Source: an uncultured Aquimarina sp. (GTDB lineage Bacteria > Bacteroidota > Bacteroidia > Flavobacteriales > Flavobacteriaceae). Taken from it: DNA of 64,000 nt. The stretch lies in assembly GCA_947502885.1 (NCBI GenBank), contig CANNBP010000002.1, positions 372,001 to 436,000 of the forward strand, read 5' to 3'. A program made the position numbers and the translations under genes. The first letter of the stretch is position 1. Every line of letters starts with the position of its first letter. Shown here piece after piece: positions 25,842 to 34,970 of this stretch. The notes under the pieces were generated by a model. It was not told where the DNA came from. It did not search any database and saw only the letters and a program-made list of their open reading frames with translations.

Positions 25842-28748
25842 TCAAGTGAGTAAGGTATTTAAGTCTTGCTCGATATAGTCTGGTAGGGTATTGATATCTA
25901 TTATATCGTCTGATAACCCTTTCTTTTTTTGTTGTAATAAAAGTATTTTCTCTTCAATAGTATCTTTAGCAATAAACCTGGTGACCATAACATTATTGGT
26001 TTGCCCAATACGATGAGCTCTTGCGATAGCTTGTTTTTCTACAAAAGGATTCCACCACGGGTCTAGGATAATTACATAGGATGCCTTGGTGAGGTTAAGT
26101 CCAACTCCTCCTGCTTTTAATGAAATAAAGAATACTAATACATTATCATTTTCTTGAAATTCATTTACTACTTTTTCTCGATCTGTATTTTTGGTTTCAC
26201 CTGTTAATGTGAGATAAGCTATACCGTTATCAGAACACCATTCTTGGTATAAATCTAAATGTGAAACAAAAGAGCTAAAAATAAGTACCTTTTTATTGGA
26301 TTTAACCAAGGTCGATAGGTAATTTGTAACATCTTCAAATTTTCCGGAAAGATCCTTTGTCTCTGGTTGAGTTAATCTAGGATGATTGGCTAATTGACGA
26401 AGCTTGGTTAGTGTATTTATAACATGAATTTTGTTAGTTGTTGTTGGTGTTATCCCTAGTAATAAATTTCTAGCAGCAGATTTTAAAGATTCATATTGTT
26501 TTTTCTGATCCGAAATCATTTCTGTATAAATAATCTGCTCTGATAGTTCTGGTAAATCTTTGGCTACTTGTTCTTTGGTTCTTCTAAGAATAAATGGGTC
26601 AATGAGCCCTTTTAGTTCTTGGATGCGCTCTGGATTCTGGTTTTTTTCGATAGGAGTTTTAAAATGATCTTTAAAAAAAGTATAGCTTCCTAGCATTCCA
26701 GAGTTAATAGACTCCATCTGCGACCAAAGGTCGGATAATGAATTTTCTATGGGTGTACCACTTAAAGAAATTTTGTGTTGGGTTTGTATCTGATTAATAG
26801 CTTTAAAAATCTTTGAAGTAGCGTTTTTAAGTTGTTGACTTTCGTCTGTGACCAGATAAGAAAAGTTTATTTTTTCTAAAATCGAAATGTCTTTTGCAGC
26901 AGTTGTATAGGTGGTAAGAATAACATCATATGTTTCTAAATACGGAGCTATTTTTTTGCGATCTGATCCAATGTATTTTGTAATTGTAAGATGAGGTGCA
27001 AATTTCAGAAGTTCTTGTGCCCAGTTAAACAATAACGAAGACGGTAATACAATTAAGGCTTTAAGATATGTTTTAACTTCTAAAGGGTCACTAAAGAGAT
27101 CTAGTCTAATTTTTTGAACCTCATTTTCCTGAGGAATAATTTGTTCTTTTGCATAAACCAGAGCTGCAATTGTTTGAAGCGTTTTTCCTAATCCCATATC
27201 ATCTGCAAGACAAGCACCTAGTCCATTGTTATAATGGTTAATTAACCATTGAACACCTTCTTTTTGATAGGGACGAAGTGTTGCTTTAAGTTTAGGAGAT
27301 GGTTCATAGGGATATGTTTTGTTCGTTTCTAAACCGGTCTTTATCTTAGGAATAAGATCTTTTAAAATGGTGTAATTACTTTTAGAAACTTTAATACTGT
27401 TGTCATTTTTTTTTCCAAAATCAGCAAGTTTTTTAAAGCGAGTCATCCATTCTTTTGGAATGATAAATACTTGGTCTTTATCAAGAGGGAAAAACCGATT
27501 ATTTTGTCTGATATAAGTAACAAATTTAGAGAAAGGAATCTGTTGTCCTCCTACAGTTATTATTCCTTTAATATCGAACCAATCATTTTCTTGATGACTA
27601 TCAATTGATATTGCAGACGCATCGGTATTGATTTTTCTTCCCTCAATAACTGGTAATTCAATGCTAAAACCTTCTTTTTTGAGTTGGGATTTATTTGATT
27701 TTACCCATTTTATGATCTCAAAAGGGTCTTCTTTTGATGTATTGGTTTCTAATAATAAATTACTGTTAATAGAAAGGCCTTTTGAAAGCAATAAATTGAT
27801 AATTTCTTGTTCGGCTTTTGAATCTCGTTTTACTTGCGTGATTAAAATTTGATCTTCCTTTTCTACAATCGCATTAGAAATAATCGTTTTACTACTATTG
27901 TAGTCAAAACGCGTATCATTGTTATAGGTGAAAACGACCTTGGCAGCATAAGTATTTTGAATAAAATCCTGAATAATTTCGATAGTATAAGAGGTAATTG
28001 TATTAAAAGTTTTAATGTCGAAACCATTAGCAATCACATCAATATTTTTAATTACAGGGATGATTACTTTTTCTAAATAGATTTTAATGTGTTTCTGAGC
28101 TATTTGGATTTTATCAGTATTAAAAAACGGTTTTAATTTGTTAGCATTTAATCCTTTAATTTGATAAATAGAACTATCCAAAATAATCCATGAAGGCTCG
28201 TTTAATAAAATTTGAATGTTATGATTTTTGGGGACAATTAAGTCACCTTCATTTTTTAACGAAAAAGAATATTCTATCCCATCATTTGTTTTTGTGAACT
28301 CTAAGATAGGTTGTAGTTCATTTTTGCCTAATGAAAGTTTAGAACTAGTTATAGGGTCTTTTCTATCTACACGATCACATAATGGATATTTATGTTTTGT
28401 GATTAATGTATAAAAAATCGCTAATTTTCGATGTATATAATCTGATAATACAATCTTTATTTTAGGATCCTTAAACAACTCAGGCAAGCGAACAGTTTTT
28501 CTTTTTTTAGCAGGTTTAAATCTTTGTTCTAAAGAAATAGGCTTAAGATCAGAGCATATTTGTAATAATTTTTCATGAGGAGTATCTATATACGTAATAC
28601 CATAACTTTTTAAGGTTTCGGTAGTGGCCAGTTTTTCAATATAACCTAAAGTATTGTCTTTTATAGAAACTACAAAAGCTTCGGGTAATAAAGGGATATC
28701 AGAAGAACTATGCGCACAGAGGTTGTAACAGATACAATATGAATCCAT
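25842..28748 (-). CDS. SNF2-family DEAD/DEAH-box helicase-like ATPase
   Basis: 968 residues. The C-terminal half is a Swi2/Snf2 motor: Walker A LADDMGLGKTLQTIAAL, motif Ia LIVLPSSLLFNWAQEL, motif II in the form VTDESQQLKN, motif III SLSGTPIENSLSDLWS, and motif VI ARAHRIGQTNNV. The DESQ in motif II differs from the usual DEAH/DEAQ by one residue. The N-terminal 480 residues are variable and start with a cysteine-rich stretch. Bacterial members of this type are generally thought to translocate on DNA or displace proteins. No nuclease, methylase or other defence gene is nearby. Confidence 0.88.
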   Translation of the reverse strand: MDSYCICYNLCAHSSSDIPLLPEAFVVSIKDNTLGYIEKLATTETLKSYGITYIDTPHEKLLQICSDLKPISLEQRFKPAKKRKTVRLPELFKDPKIKIVLSDYIHRKLAIFYTLITKHKYPLCDRVDRKDPITSSKLSLGKNELQPILEFTKTNDGIEYSFSLKNEGDLIVPKNHNIQILLNEPSWIILDSSIYQIKGLNANKLKPFFNTDKIQIAQKHIKIYLEKVIIPVIKNIDVIANGFDIKTFNTITSYTIEIIQDFIQNTYAAKVVFTYNNDTRFDYNSSKTIISNAIVEKEDQILITQVKRDSKAEQEIINLLLSKGLSINSNLLLETNTSKEDPFEIIKWVKSNKSQLKKEGFSIELPVIEGRKINTDASAISIDSHQENDWFDIKGIITVGGQQIPFSKFVTYIRQNNRFFPLDKDQVFIIPKEWMTRFKKLADFGKKNDNSIKVSKSNYTILKDLIPKIKTGLETNKTYPYEPSPKLKATLRPYQKEGVQWLINHYNNGLGACLADDMGLGKTLQTIAALVYAKEQIIPQENEVQKIRLDLFSDPLEVKTYLKALIVLPSSLLFNWAQELLKFAPHLTITKYIGSDRKKIAPYLETYDVILTTYTTAAKDISILEKINFSYLVTDESQQLKNATSKIFKAINQIQTQHKISLSGTPIENSLSDLWSQMESINSGMLGSYTFFKDHFKTPIEKNQNPERIQELKGLIDPFILRRTKEQVAKDLPELSEQIIYTEMISDQKKQYESLKSAARNLLLGITPTTTNKIHVINTLTKLRQLANHPRLTQPETKDLSGKFEDVTNYLSTLVKSNKKVLIFSSFVSHLDLYQEWCSDNGIAYLTLTGETKNTDREKVVNEFQENDNVLVFFISLKAGGVGLNLTKASYVIILDPWWNPFVEKQAIARAHRIGQTNNVMVTRFIAKDTIEEKILLLQQKKKGLSDDIIDINTLPDYIEQDLNTLLT

Positions 28749-28803
28749 TTTAAGTAGGTTATATGGGGTTAATATAATAGGGCTTTTATGCGATTAAAAT
28801 CAA

Positions 28804-28856
28804 GCTAAGTTTGACAAATTTTAGTGTAGAATAAAATAGCTTTTATCAAACTTAGC
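28804..28856 (-). terminator. Long-loop inverted repeat between aminotransferase and helicase genes
   Basis: Perfect 11-bp arms GCTAAGTTTGA (28804-28814) and TCAAACTTAGC (28846-28856), loop 31 bases. It lies 43 bases past the aminotransferase stop codon, so it is probably its terminator, though the T-run is weak. Confidence 0.45.
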
Positions 28857-28898
28857 ATTGATGTCTAACGCATAGTATATAAACGAAAGGACATGATT

Positions 28899-30032
28899 TT
28901 ATTGTGTAACAAAATCAATAACAGTTTTTGTGATGTATGCAATCTGCTCATCGTCTAATTCTGTATGCATTGGTAGTGAAATAACTTCTTTTACTAACTG
29001 ATTGGTAATTGGAAAGTCATCTTCATTATATCGATCATCTTTATAAGCTTTCTGACTATGCAACGGAATAGGGTAATAAATGCCACAAGGAATTCCTTTT
29101 TCGTTTAAATGCTGTACCAGAGCATCCCTTTTACCATTAGTAATTTTTAAAGTATATTGATGAAAGACATGCGTGTCTTCGGTTGCAATAATTTTAGGTG
29201 TAATAATATGCTCCTGACCAGTAAAAGCAGCGGTATATTTTTGAGCTGCTTCACGTCGAGCATTATTATAAGTATCTAGATTAGGTAACTTAGCTCGTAG
29301 TACAGTAGCTTGGATCGAGTCTAGTCTAGAGTTCACACCAACTACATCATGATGATATCTTACATACATACCATGGTTTACAATTCCTCGAATGGTATGA
29401 GCTAAATCATCGTCATTTGTGAAAATAGCTCCTCCATCTCCGTAGCACCCTAGGTTTTTTGAAGGGAAAAAAGATGTAGAGGCAACATGACCTATCGTTC
29501 CAGATTTTGATACAGCTCCGCTTACAGCATGATAATTGCCACCAATTCCTTGTGCATTATCTTCAATAACAAACAGATTATGTTCTTTGGCAATGTTCAT
29601 GATGGCATCCATATCTGCACTTTGGCCGAATAGGTGCACAGGAACTATTGCTTTTGTTTTTGGAGTAATAGCTTTTCTTATCGCTTCTGGGTCAATATTA
29701 AAGGACTCTGGATCGACATCAACAAGCACTGGAGTAAGCTGAAGTAAAGCAATGACTTCTACAGTAGCAGCAAAAGTGAAATCGGCAGTTATCACTTCAT
29801 CACCAGGTTTTAAACCTAACCCCATCATGGCGATTTGCAAAGCATCAGTACCATTACCACATGGAATAACATGTTTTATATTTAAATATTCTTCTAATTC
29901 TTGTTGAAAACTTTTTACCTCGGGACCATTAATAAACGCAGAGGATTCTATAACATCAAGAACAGAGGAATCTACGTGTTCTTTGATTTTTTCATATTGA
30001 CCCTTAAGATCAACCATTTGTATTTTCTTCAT
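28899..30032 (-). CDS. DegT/DnrJ/EryC1/StrS family sugar aminotransferase
   Basis: 377 residues from the ATG at 30030-30032, which gives the usual N-terminus MKKIQMVDLKGQYEKI; an ATG 33 bases upstream is less likely because it precedes the predicted transcription start. PLP-binding segments: GNGTDALQIAM, VIEDNAQGIGG (Asp contacting the PLP ring) and FFPSKNLGCYGDGG with the Schiff-base lysine in PSKNLG. The GVNSRLDSIQATVLRAKLP motif is typical. Such enzymes transaminate nucleotide-linked keto-sugars for surface polysaccharides. Divergent from the Kdo transferase gene, another envelope sugar gene. Confidence 0.9.
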   Translation of the reverse strand: MKKIQMVDLKGQYEKIKEHVDSSVLDVIESSAFINGPEVKSFQQELEEYLNIKHVIPCGNGTDALQIAMMGLGLKPGDEVITADFTFAATVEVIALLQLTPVLVDVDPESFNIDPEAIRKAITPKTKAIVPVHLFGQSADMDAIMNIAKEHNLFVIEDNAQGIGGNYHAVSGAVSKSGTIGHVASTSFFPSKNLGCYGDGGAIFTNDDDLAHTIRGIVNHGMYVRYHHDVVGVNSRLDSIQATVLRAKLPNLDTYNNARREAAQKYTAAFTGQEHIITPKIIATEDTHVFHQYTLKITNGKRDALVQHLNEKGIPCGIYYPIPLHSQKAYKDDRYNEDDFPITNQLVKEVISLPMHTELDDEQIAYITKTVIDFVTQ

Positions 30033-30054
30033 GGATGCATTTGTTATAACCCTA

Positions 30055-30085
30055 CGAAAGTACAAAATATTGATACTATAGCCAA
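30055..30085 (-). promoter_or_regulatory. Candidate promoter of the aminotransferase gene
   Basis: On the minus strand, TTG (30083-30085), a 20-base spacer, then TACTTTCG (30055-30062), close to the Bacteroidota TTTG-N19-TAnnTTTG pattern. It would give a leader of about 15-20 bases to the ATG at 30032. Confidence 0.5.
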
Positions 30086-30257
30086 TGTTATCATAAGTAG
30101 TATTTACATATTAACATTGCCATAGCCATATTGTAAATGTTTTAGCAGAATTTAGAAGAAACGTAAGTGCCTATAATTTTTAAAGATAAATCTTTCGACA
30201 GGCTTAAAATGAAGGTAAAAGAAACGTATTTTAGCAACTCGTAAAAAAAGAATACTC

Positions 30258-31514
30258 TTGAACATTATATATAACATTCTAATAGGATTATTTAAAAGTT
30301 TGATGCCAATTGTAGGGTTGTTAAGTCCAAAACTAAAACTATTTGTAACAGGCAGAAAAACTGTTTTTGATACACTTCAGACTAATATTACAAAAGGAGA
30401 TCATATACTATGGTTTCATTGTGCTTCTTTAGGAGAATATGAACAAGGTGTGCCCGTAATGCAGCAATTAAAAGCAAAGCACCCAAATTATAAACTATTA
30501 GTTACGTTTTTTTCTCCTTCGGGTTATGAAGTTAAGAAAAATAGTGAGTTGGCAGATATTATAGTTTACCTTCCTATAGATACAAAGGGTAATGCTAAAC
30601 GTTTTTTACAATTAGTACAACCCGAATTAGCCGTTTTTGTAAAATACGAATTCTGGCCAAATTATTTAAAAACATTAAATAAGAATAAGGTTCCGACTGT
30701 ATTTATCTCTACAACCTTTAGAAAAGATCAAATGTTTTTTAAGTGGTATGGTGGTTTTATGAGAAATGTACTTGGGACTATAGATCATTTTTTTGTTCAG
30801 GATAGAGTATCAAAAGAGTTAATAGAGAAAGCGGGATTTACAAATGTGACTCTAAGCGGAGATACACGTTTTGATAGGGTGTCTCATCAAATTGAAATGG
30901 ACAATCATGTTGATTTTATTGCAGAATTTATTAACGATAGACTTTGTATCGTTATTGGTAGTTCTTGGCCAGAAGATGAAGAGGTTTTTGTTGATTATAT
31001 AAACGAGGCTCCAGAAAATGTATGTTTTATTATTGCGCCTCACGAAATTAAAAGAAGTAAAACTGAAGATTTACAACAAAAACTTAAGAAAAAGACAGTC
31101 ACTTATTCTGATATGACAACAACCGCTTTGAAAGATCAGCAAGTATTTATTTTGGATACAGTTGGGTACTTATCAAGAGCATATAGTTATGGGGACATTG
31201 CTTATGTAGGCGGGGCAATGGGTACAAGTGGTTTACACAATATTCTTGAACCTGCAACATTTGGTATACCTATAATAATTGGTGATAATTTTGATAAGTT
31301 CAGAGAGGCTAAGCAACTTCAAAAATTAGCAGGGTTATTCTCTATTTCGAATAAAGATGAGTTTATCGAAGTGATTAGTAAACTTGTTGATAATAATAAG
31401 TTTAGAGAGAAAACGGGAATGATTTCTGGGCATTTTATTAATAGTAATACCGGGGCAACAGATATGATTAGTACCTACTTAAATGAAAAACTGACTACCA
31501 ATTCTCTATCCTAA
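30258..31514 (+). CDS. waaA: 3-deoxy-D-manno-octulosonic acid (Kdo) transferase
   Basis: 418 residues from a TTG start, chosen because it supplies the N-terminal membrane anchor (IIYNILIGLFKSLMPIVGLL) and the KLKLFVTGRK segment seen in homologues; an ATG at 30303 would remove most of the anchor. Glycosyltransferase family 30: WFHCASLGEYEQG, FVKYEFWPNY, GDTRFDRV, IGSSWPEDE, and YVGGAMGTSGLHNILEPATFGIP. It attaches Kdo to lipid A precursor at the inner membrane. Divergent from the sugar aminotransferase gene. Confidence 0.92.
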   Translation: MNIIYNILIGLFKSLMPIVGLLSPKLKLFVTGRKTVFDTLQTNITKGDHILWFHCASLGEYEQGVPVMQQLKAKHPNYKLLVTFFSPSGYEVKKNSELADIIVYLPIDTKGNAKRFLQLVQPELAVFVKYEFWPNYLKTLNKNKVPTVFISTTFRKDQMFFKWYGGFMRNVLGTIDHFFVQDRVSKELIEKAGFTNVTLSGDTRFDRVSHQIEMDNHVDFIAEFINDRLCIVIGSSWPEDEEVFVDYINEAPENVCFIIAPHEIKRSKTEDLQQKLKKKTVTYSDMTTTALKDQQVFILDTVGYLSRAYSYGDIAYVGGAMGTSGLHNILEPATFGIPIIIGDNFDKFREAKQLQKLAGLFSISNKDEFIEVISKLVDNNKFREKTGMISGHFINSNTGATDMISTYLNEKLTTNSLS

Positions 31515-31722
31515 TTGGGTATCTTCATTAATAGAAATCTTTATATATAAACTATTTTTAAGGCTAATACCAACGAGTTTGAATGCGTTGGGGCTATGGT
31601 TTAACCTTAAAATGTAATAGGTGTTTTAACTTGTTGTTAATTAGTTTGATACCTTGTTTTTTCTAGTCTTTTTCCTTTAAAAAATGGGATGTTCACTCTG
31701 TGAAATTGTGAATTATGCTGCC

Positions 31723-31730
31723 TAAATTTG
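31723..31730 (+). promoter_or_regulatory. Candidate -7 promoter element of the 31807 lipoprotein gene
   Basis: TAAATTTG matches TAnnTTTG, 77 bases before the ATG. The rest of the 31515-31806 gap shows no gene and no clear hairpin. Confidence 0.35.
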
Positions 31731-31806
31731 TTCCTGAGAATTAGCTAATATCTTATTATAACCTAGTTTAAATTGGGGCTGAATAAACTTTTAAAACTTA
31801 TTAATT

Positions 31807-32676
31807 ATGAAAAATCAATTTTTTAAAACTATTGCAGTTGCGCTTATCCTTTGTGTTGGGTTTGTTGCCTGTGAAAAAGAAGAAGTAACAGAAAAAGAAC
31901 CACAAACAGCTGTAAATGATGTGCCTACAGAAGATGCCGTGCTTCCATCAGAAGTGTCATTAAATTCTCGTGTTGTAGCCAAAATACAAAAAAATGGTCA
32001 TGAGTTTAATTTTATAGCATTGGGAGAAGAAGATGATATGATTGTAACAGAAAGATTGTATGGAGAAGCATATGATAGACAAGAAAAAGGACTTATTGGG
32101 GAAGAAGAAATGACGGCATTTGACGTTTTTGCAAGACTAACCGATAGTAGTGTTGAGGTGCCAGAACGAATAGCAAAAACAGCAAGTAACGAAGCTTTAA
32201 AATCTTCAGGAAGACAGGTTCAAGCAAGTGAAAAATATGTTGAGGTCTTAGATTCGAAATATAATGATATTGCTCAAAAGGCAGCTTGCTATAATGTTGG
32301 AGCAACTAATTTTAGAAATATATACTGTGCTGCGCCAGTAAGTTCAACACCTTCTAATATAGAATTTTGTGACGAAGGGGCAAGAACATCTTCATTAACT
32401 AGAAACTCTTATTTTGGGGGAGCTTGGAGAGAGTTAGATGATACACGTACTTGGACCAATGTGATATGTGGTAGAGTTAGAGTACAATTCTATGCTTGGC
32501 AACGAGATGGTATTTGGCCATGGTCTCCTCATAAATGGTTCTTAAAATATGAAGTAGACTTTGATAATGGTATATGGTGGGCAAACTACTTAACATCTAC
32601 TAATACAGAAAGAAAAGTAGTTCGAACTAGAATCTCTAGCAATGGTTCATATAGATCATATACTAGATTTCATTAA
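31807..32676 (+). CDS. Lipoprotein of unknown function with tryptophan-rich C-terminus
   Basis: 289 residues. The lipoprotein signal ends VGFVAC with Cys22, followed by an acidic linker (EKEEVTEKEPQ), so it is likely exported to the periplasm or outer membrane. Residues about 45-165 are helical and charged. Residues about 165-289 contain at least four cysteines and many aromatics (FYAWQRDGIWPWSPHKW, FDNGIWWANYL) and look like a compact beta-rich domain. I recognise no family. Monocistronic, ended by the terminator at 32746-32782. Confidence 0.75.
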   Translation: MKNQFFKTIAVALILCVGFVACEKEEVTEKEPQTAVNDVPTEDAVLPSEVSLNSRVVAKIQKNGHEFNFIALGEEDDMIVTERLYGEAYDRQEKGLIGEEEMTAFDVFARLTDSSVEVPERIAKTASNEALKSSGRQVQASEKYVEVLDSKYNDIAQKAACYNVGATNFRNIYCAAPVSSTPSNIEFCDEGARTSSLTRNSYFGGAWRELDDTRTWTNVICGRVRVQFYAWQRDGIWPWSPHKWFLKYEVDFDNGIWWANYLTSTNTERKVVRTRISSNGSYRSYTRFH

Positions 32677-32745
32677 TCCAAGTCGGTTATAAGAATATAA
32701 AACAATATATATAAAACCAACTGAACTTAGAATATGTAATTACTT

Positions 32746-32782
32746 ACGAAAGGTGTACTAATGAGTATGCCTTTCGTTTTTC
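32746..32782 (+). terminator. Terminator between convergent genes
   Basis: 13-bp stem including two G-T wobbles: ACGAAAGG (32746-32753) with CCTTTCGT (32770-32777), inner TGTAC with GTATG, loop TAATGA, then five T. The tail touches the stop codon of the convergent DUF2461 gene. Confidence 0.75.
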
Positions 32783-33439
32783 TTAAACTGTTACTGCTTG
32801 ATTGAAATATCTTCTAAATGGAAGCATTTCTTGATAGACAGCAATTACTTTGTCCATAAAGTTATCACTAAGAATGTCATTTTTAGTTAGCGGATGTATA
32901 ACGGCAAATGTTCTATGTTTTAATAAATCAATATGCTCATGATCCGAAGAAAAACCTTTTGGAGCTGTTTTTAGCATATCTCTATCAACTAACATTCCTC
33001 CAAATGTATCTTTAAAACTTTTCTTTGCCAAAATTTTCAATAATTCTTCTCCGTTATAATCTATTGCATCTCTAATACTTGTTAGTATTTTATTGTCTGG
33101 TTTCCAATATCCTCCAGCTAATTCGCAATCATTTATACCAATCTGAATATAAAAATCCCCTTGTTTACTGCGTTGATCTAGTCCAGCTGCAAAATGATCT
33201 TTGTATACAGGTTTGTTAGGATGAAAAAGAAGGTTGTTATTTATACGATTCATTCCTTTTCTACCAGAAGTAGGGAAATAATCTGGATCGATATCGATTA
33301 ATTTAGCTTCTAATTCATCTAACCATTGTATAAATGAATTTCTAATAGATTGATACCGTTTTCTATTGGCATCCATCCATTCTTTTCGATTATTTTTTTG
33401 TAAGTCTTCCAAAAAAAGGAAAAGAGCATTGAAATCCAT
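32783..33439 (-). CDS. DUF2461 domain protein
   Basis: 218 residues. NALFLFLEDLQKNNRKEWMDA at the start, FNIN-type segments near MNRINNNLLFHPNKPVYKDHF, and GDFYIQIG are the typical DUF2461/TIGR02453 marks. Function is unknown in the family. It follows the deoxynucleoside kinase by 13 bases on the same strand, so the two are probably co-transcribed. Confidence 0.87.
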   Translation of the reverse strand: MDFNALFLFLEDLQKNNRKEWMDANRKRYQSIRNSFIQWLDELEAKLIDIDPDYFPTSGRKGMNRINNNLLFHPNKPVYKDHFAAGLDQRSKQGDFYIQIGINDCELAGGYWKPDNKILTSIRDAIDYNGEELLKILAKKSFKDTFGGMLVDRDMLKTAPKGFSSDHEHIDLLKHRTFAVIHPLTKNDILSDNFMDKVIAVYQEMLPFRRYFNQAVTV

Positions 33440-33452
33440 TTGAAAAGAATAT

Positions 33453-34067
33453 TTAGAATAATCCGTTTAACTCGGCGTCAATTCTATTAATAATACTTCC
33501 CAAATCTTCGGGATTATCGACAAAATTAATAGTGTCTACATCGACTATAAGAAGATTGCCTTTATCATAGTTATGCGCCCAAGCTTCATATCGTTCATTA
33601 AGCCTACTTAGGTAGTCGATACTAATAGTATTTTCATATTCTCGACCTCGTTTATGTATTTGATTAACCAAATTAGGAATACTACTTCGAAGATAAATCA
33701 ATAAATCAGGTCCTTCAACTACGTTTTCCATAAGATCAAATAACGATCTGTAATTTTCAAAATCACGGTTAGTCATTAACCCCATAGCATGTAGATTGGG
33801 TGCAAAAATATAAGCATCTTCATAGATAGTTCTATCTTGAACAATATCTTTACCGCTTTCTCGAATATCGAGAATTTGTCTAAAACGACTATTAAGAAAA
33901 TAGATTTGAAGATTAAATGACCAACGCTCCATTTTATTGTAGAAATCCTCTAAATACGGATTTTCTAAAACATCTTCAAAATGAGCTTCCCATTTGTAAT
34001 GTTTAGCAAGCAATCGGGTTAAAGAGGTTTTTCCCGCTCCGATATTTCCAGCTATAGCTATATGCAT
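33453..34067 (-). CDS. Deoxynucleoside kinase
   Basis: 204 residues, the usual length for the dNK/dGK family. P-loop GNIGAGKTS at residues 7-15, the substrate-binding EDVLENPYLEDFY, the DRTIYEDAYIFA motif (catalytic and sugar-contacting residues) and a lid-type IHKRGREYE. It phosphorylates deoxynucleosides for salvage, consistent with the nucleoside transporter and thyA elsewhere in the window. Upstream of DUF2461 in a likely two-gene unit. Confidence 0.9.
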   Translation of the reverse strand: MHIAIAGNIGAGKTSLTRLLAKHYKWEAHFEDVLENPYLEDFYNKMERWSFNLQIYFLNSRFRQILDIRESGKDIVQDRTIYEDAYIFAPNLHAMGLMTNRDFENYRSLFDLMENVVEGPDLLIYLRSSIPNLVNQIHKRGREYENTISIDYLSRLNERYEAWAHNYDKGNLLIVDVDTINFVDNPEDLGSIINRIDAELNGLF

Positions 34068-34289
34068 ATTCAGTTGAGTTTTTGGGGTGTTTTATAAAAT
34101 GTGTGTGTCAATGTTTGGGGTAAATATAATAGATTTTATGAGTATCGTAAACAAGCTAACGAAGTATTTTCGATATGAGTATTGTTTTAAAATACAAAAT
34201 AAGGGATCTATCCCCGTTTGTAATAAATGAATTGAGTTTTAATTCTGGTTGTGGTTAATTAGAAATAGAAGACAAATAGATGTGTTGAA

Positions 34290-34970
34290 TTAGCAAATAA
34301 GTTTATACCCGTATCCTCTTACATTGATAATCTGTATAGTCTCGTCTTGTTTCAGTTTTTTTCGAAGTTTGGTAATAAAAACATCCATACTTCTGCCGTT
34401 AAAAAAATCGTCATCGCCCCATAATTTTTTAAGAATCATCGAACGGTCAAGAACTTGATTTTTGTTTTTTACCAAATGGAACAGCAAATGTGCTTCTCGA
34501 TGAGTGAGTTGTTGCTGCTCTTCATGATATAAAAGGATTTGCTTTGGGAAATCAAAAGTATAACTACCAATTTTTAGTGTTTCGGTTCGCTTCTGTATAT
34601 TGGTGTTTTGTACGAGATTATTAATTCGTACAATTAATTCTTCCATACTAAAAGGTTTTTTTAGATAATCATTTCCTCCTAAAGAAAACCCTTCAACTAC
34701 GTCTTTGGTTTGAGATTTGGCTGTTAGAAAAATAATAGGAATGGTTTCATTTTCTTCTCGAATTTCTTTTGCAAGGGTAAATCCATCTTTTTTAGGCATC
34801 ATGACATCTAATACCAATATTTTGGGCATATTCTTTTTGTAAAGTTGATAAGCCTCTTCTCCATTTGTAGCAAGATGTACTATGAAATCTCTAGTTTCTA
34901 AGCTCTCCTTAATAATTTGTCCTAAAGAAGGCTCATCTTCTGCTAATAAAATTTCTGTAATTTCAGCCAT
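34290..34970 (-). CDS. OmpR-family response regulator
   Basis: 226 residues. Receiver domain (1-120) with phospho-acceptor Asp in LVLDVMMPKKDGFTLA and Lys in YLKKPFSMEEL; winged-helix DNA-binding domain (130-226) with LTHREAHLLFHLVKNKNQVL and VRGYGYKLI at the end. Its ATG overlaps the stop of the sensor kinase by eight bases. It should bind direct repeats; three GTTAAC repeats with 10-bp period lie just upstream of the kinase gene at 36518-36545. Confidence 0.94.
   Translation of the reverse strand: MAEITEILLAEDEPSLGQIIKESLETRDFIVHLATNGEEAYQLYKKNMPKILVLDVMMPKKDGFTLAKEIREENETIPIIFLTAKSQTKDVVEGFSLGGNDYLKKPFSMEELIVRINNLVQNTNIQKRTETLKIGSYTFDFPKQILLYHEEQQQLTHREAHLLFHLVKNKNQVLDRSMILKKLWGDDDFFNGRSMDVFITKLRKKLKQDETIQIINVRGYGYKLIC

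Noticed and set aside
25842..28748. SNF2 helicase as a marker of a defence island
   Set aside because: Neighbours are envelope-sugar and signalling genes; no nuclease, methylase, toxin or reverse transcriptase nearby.
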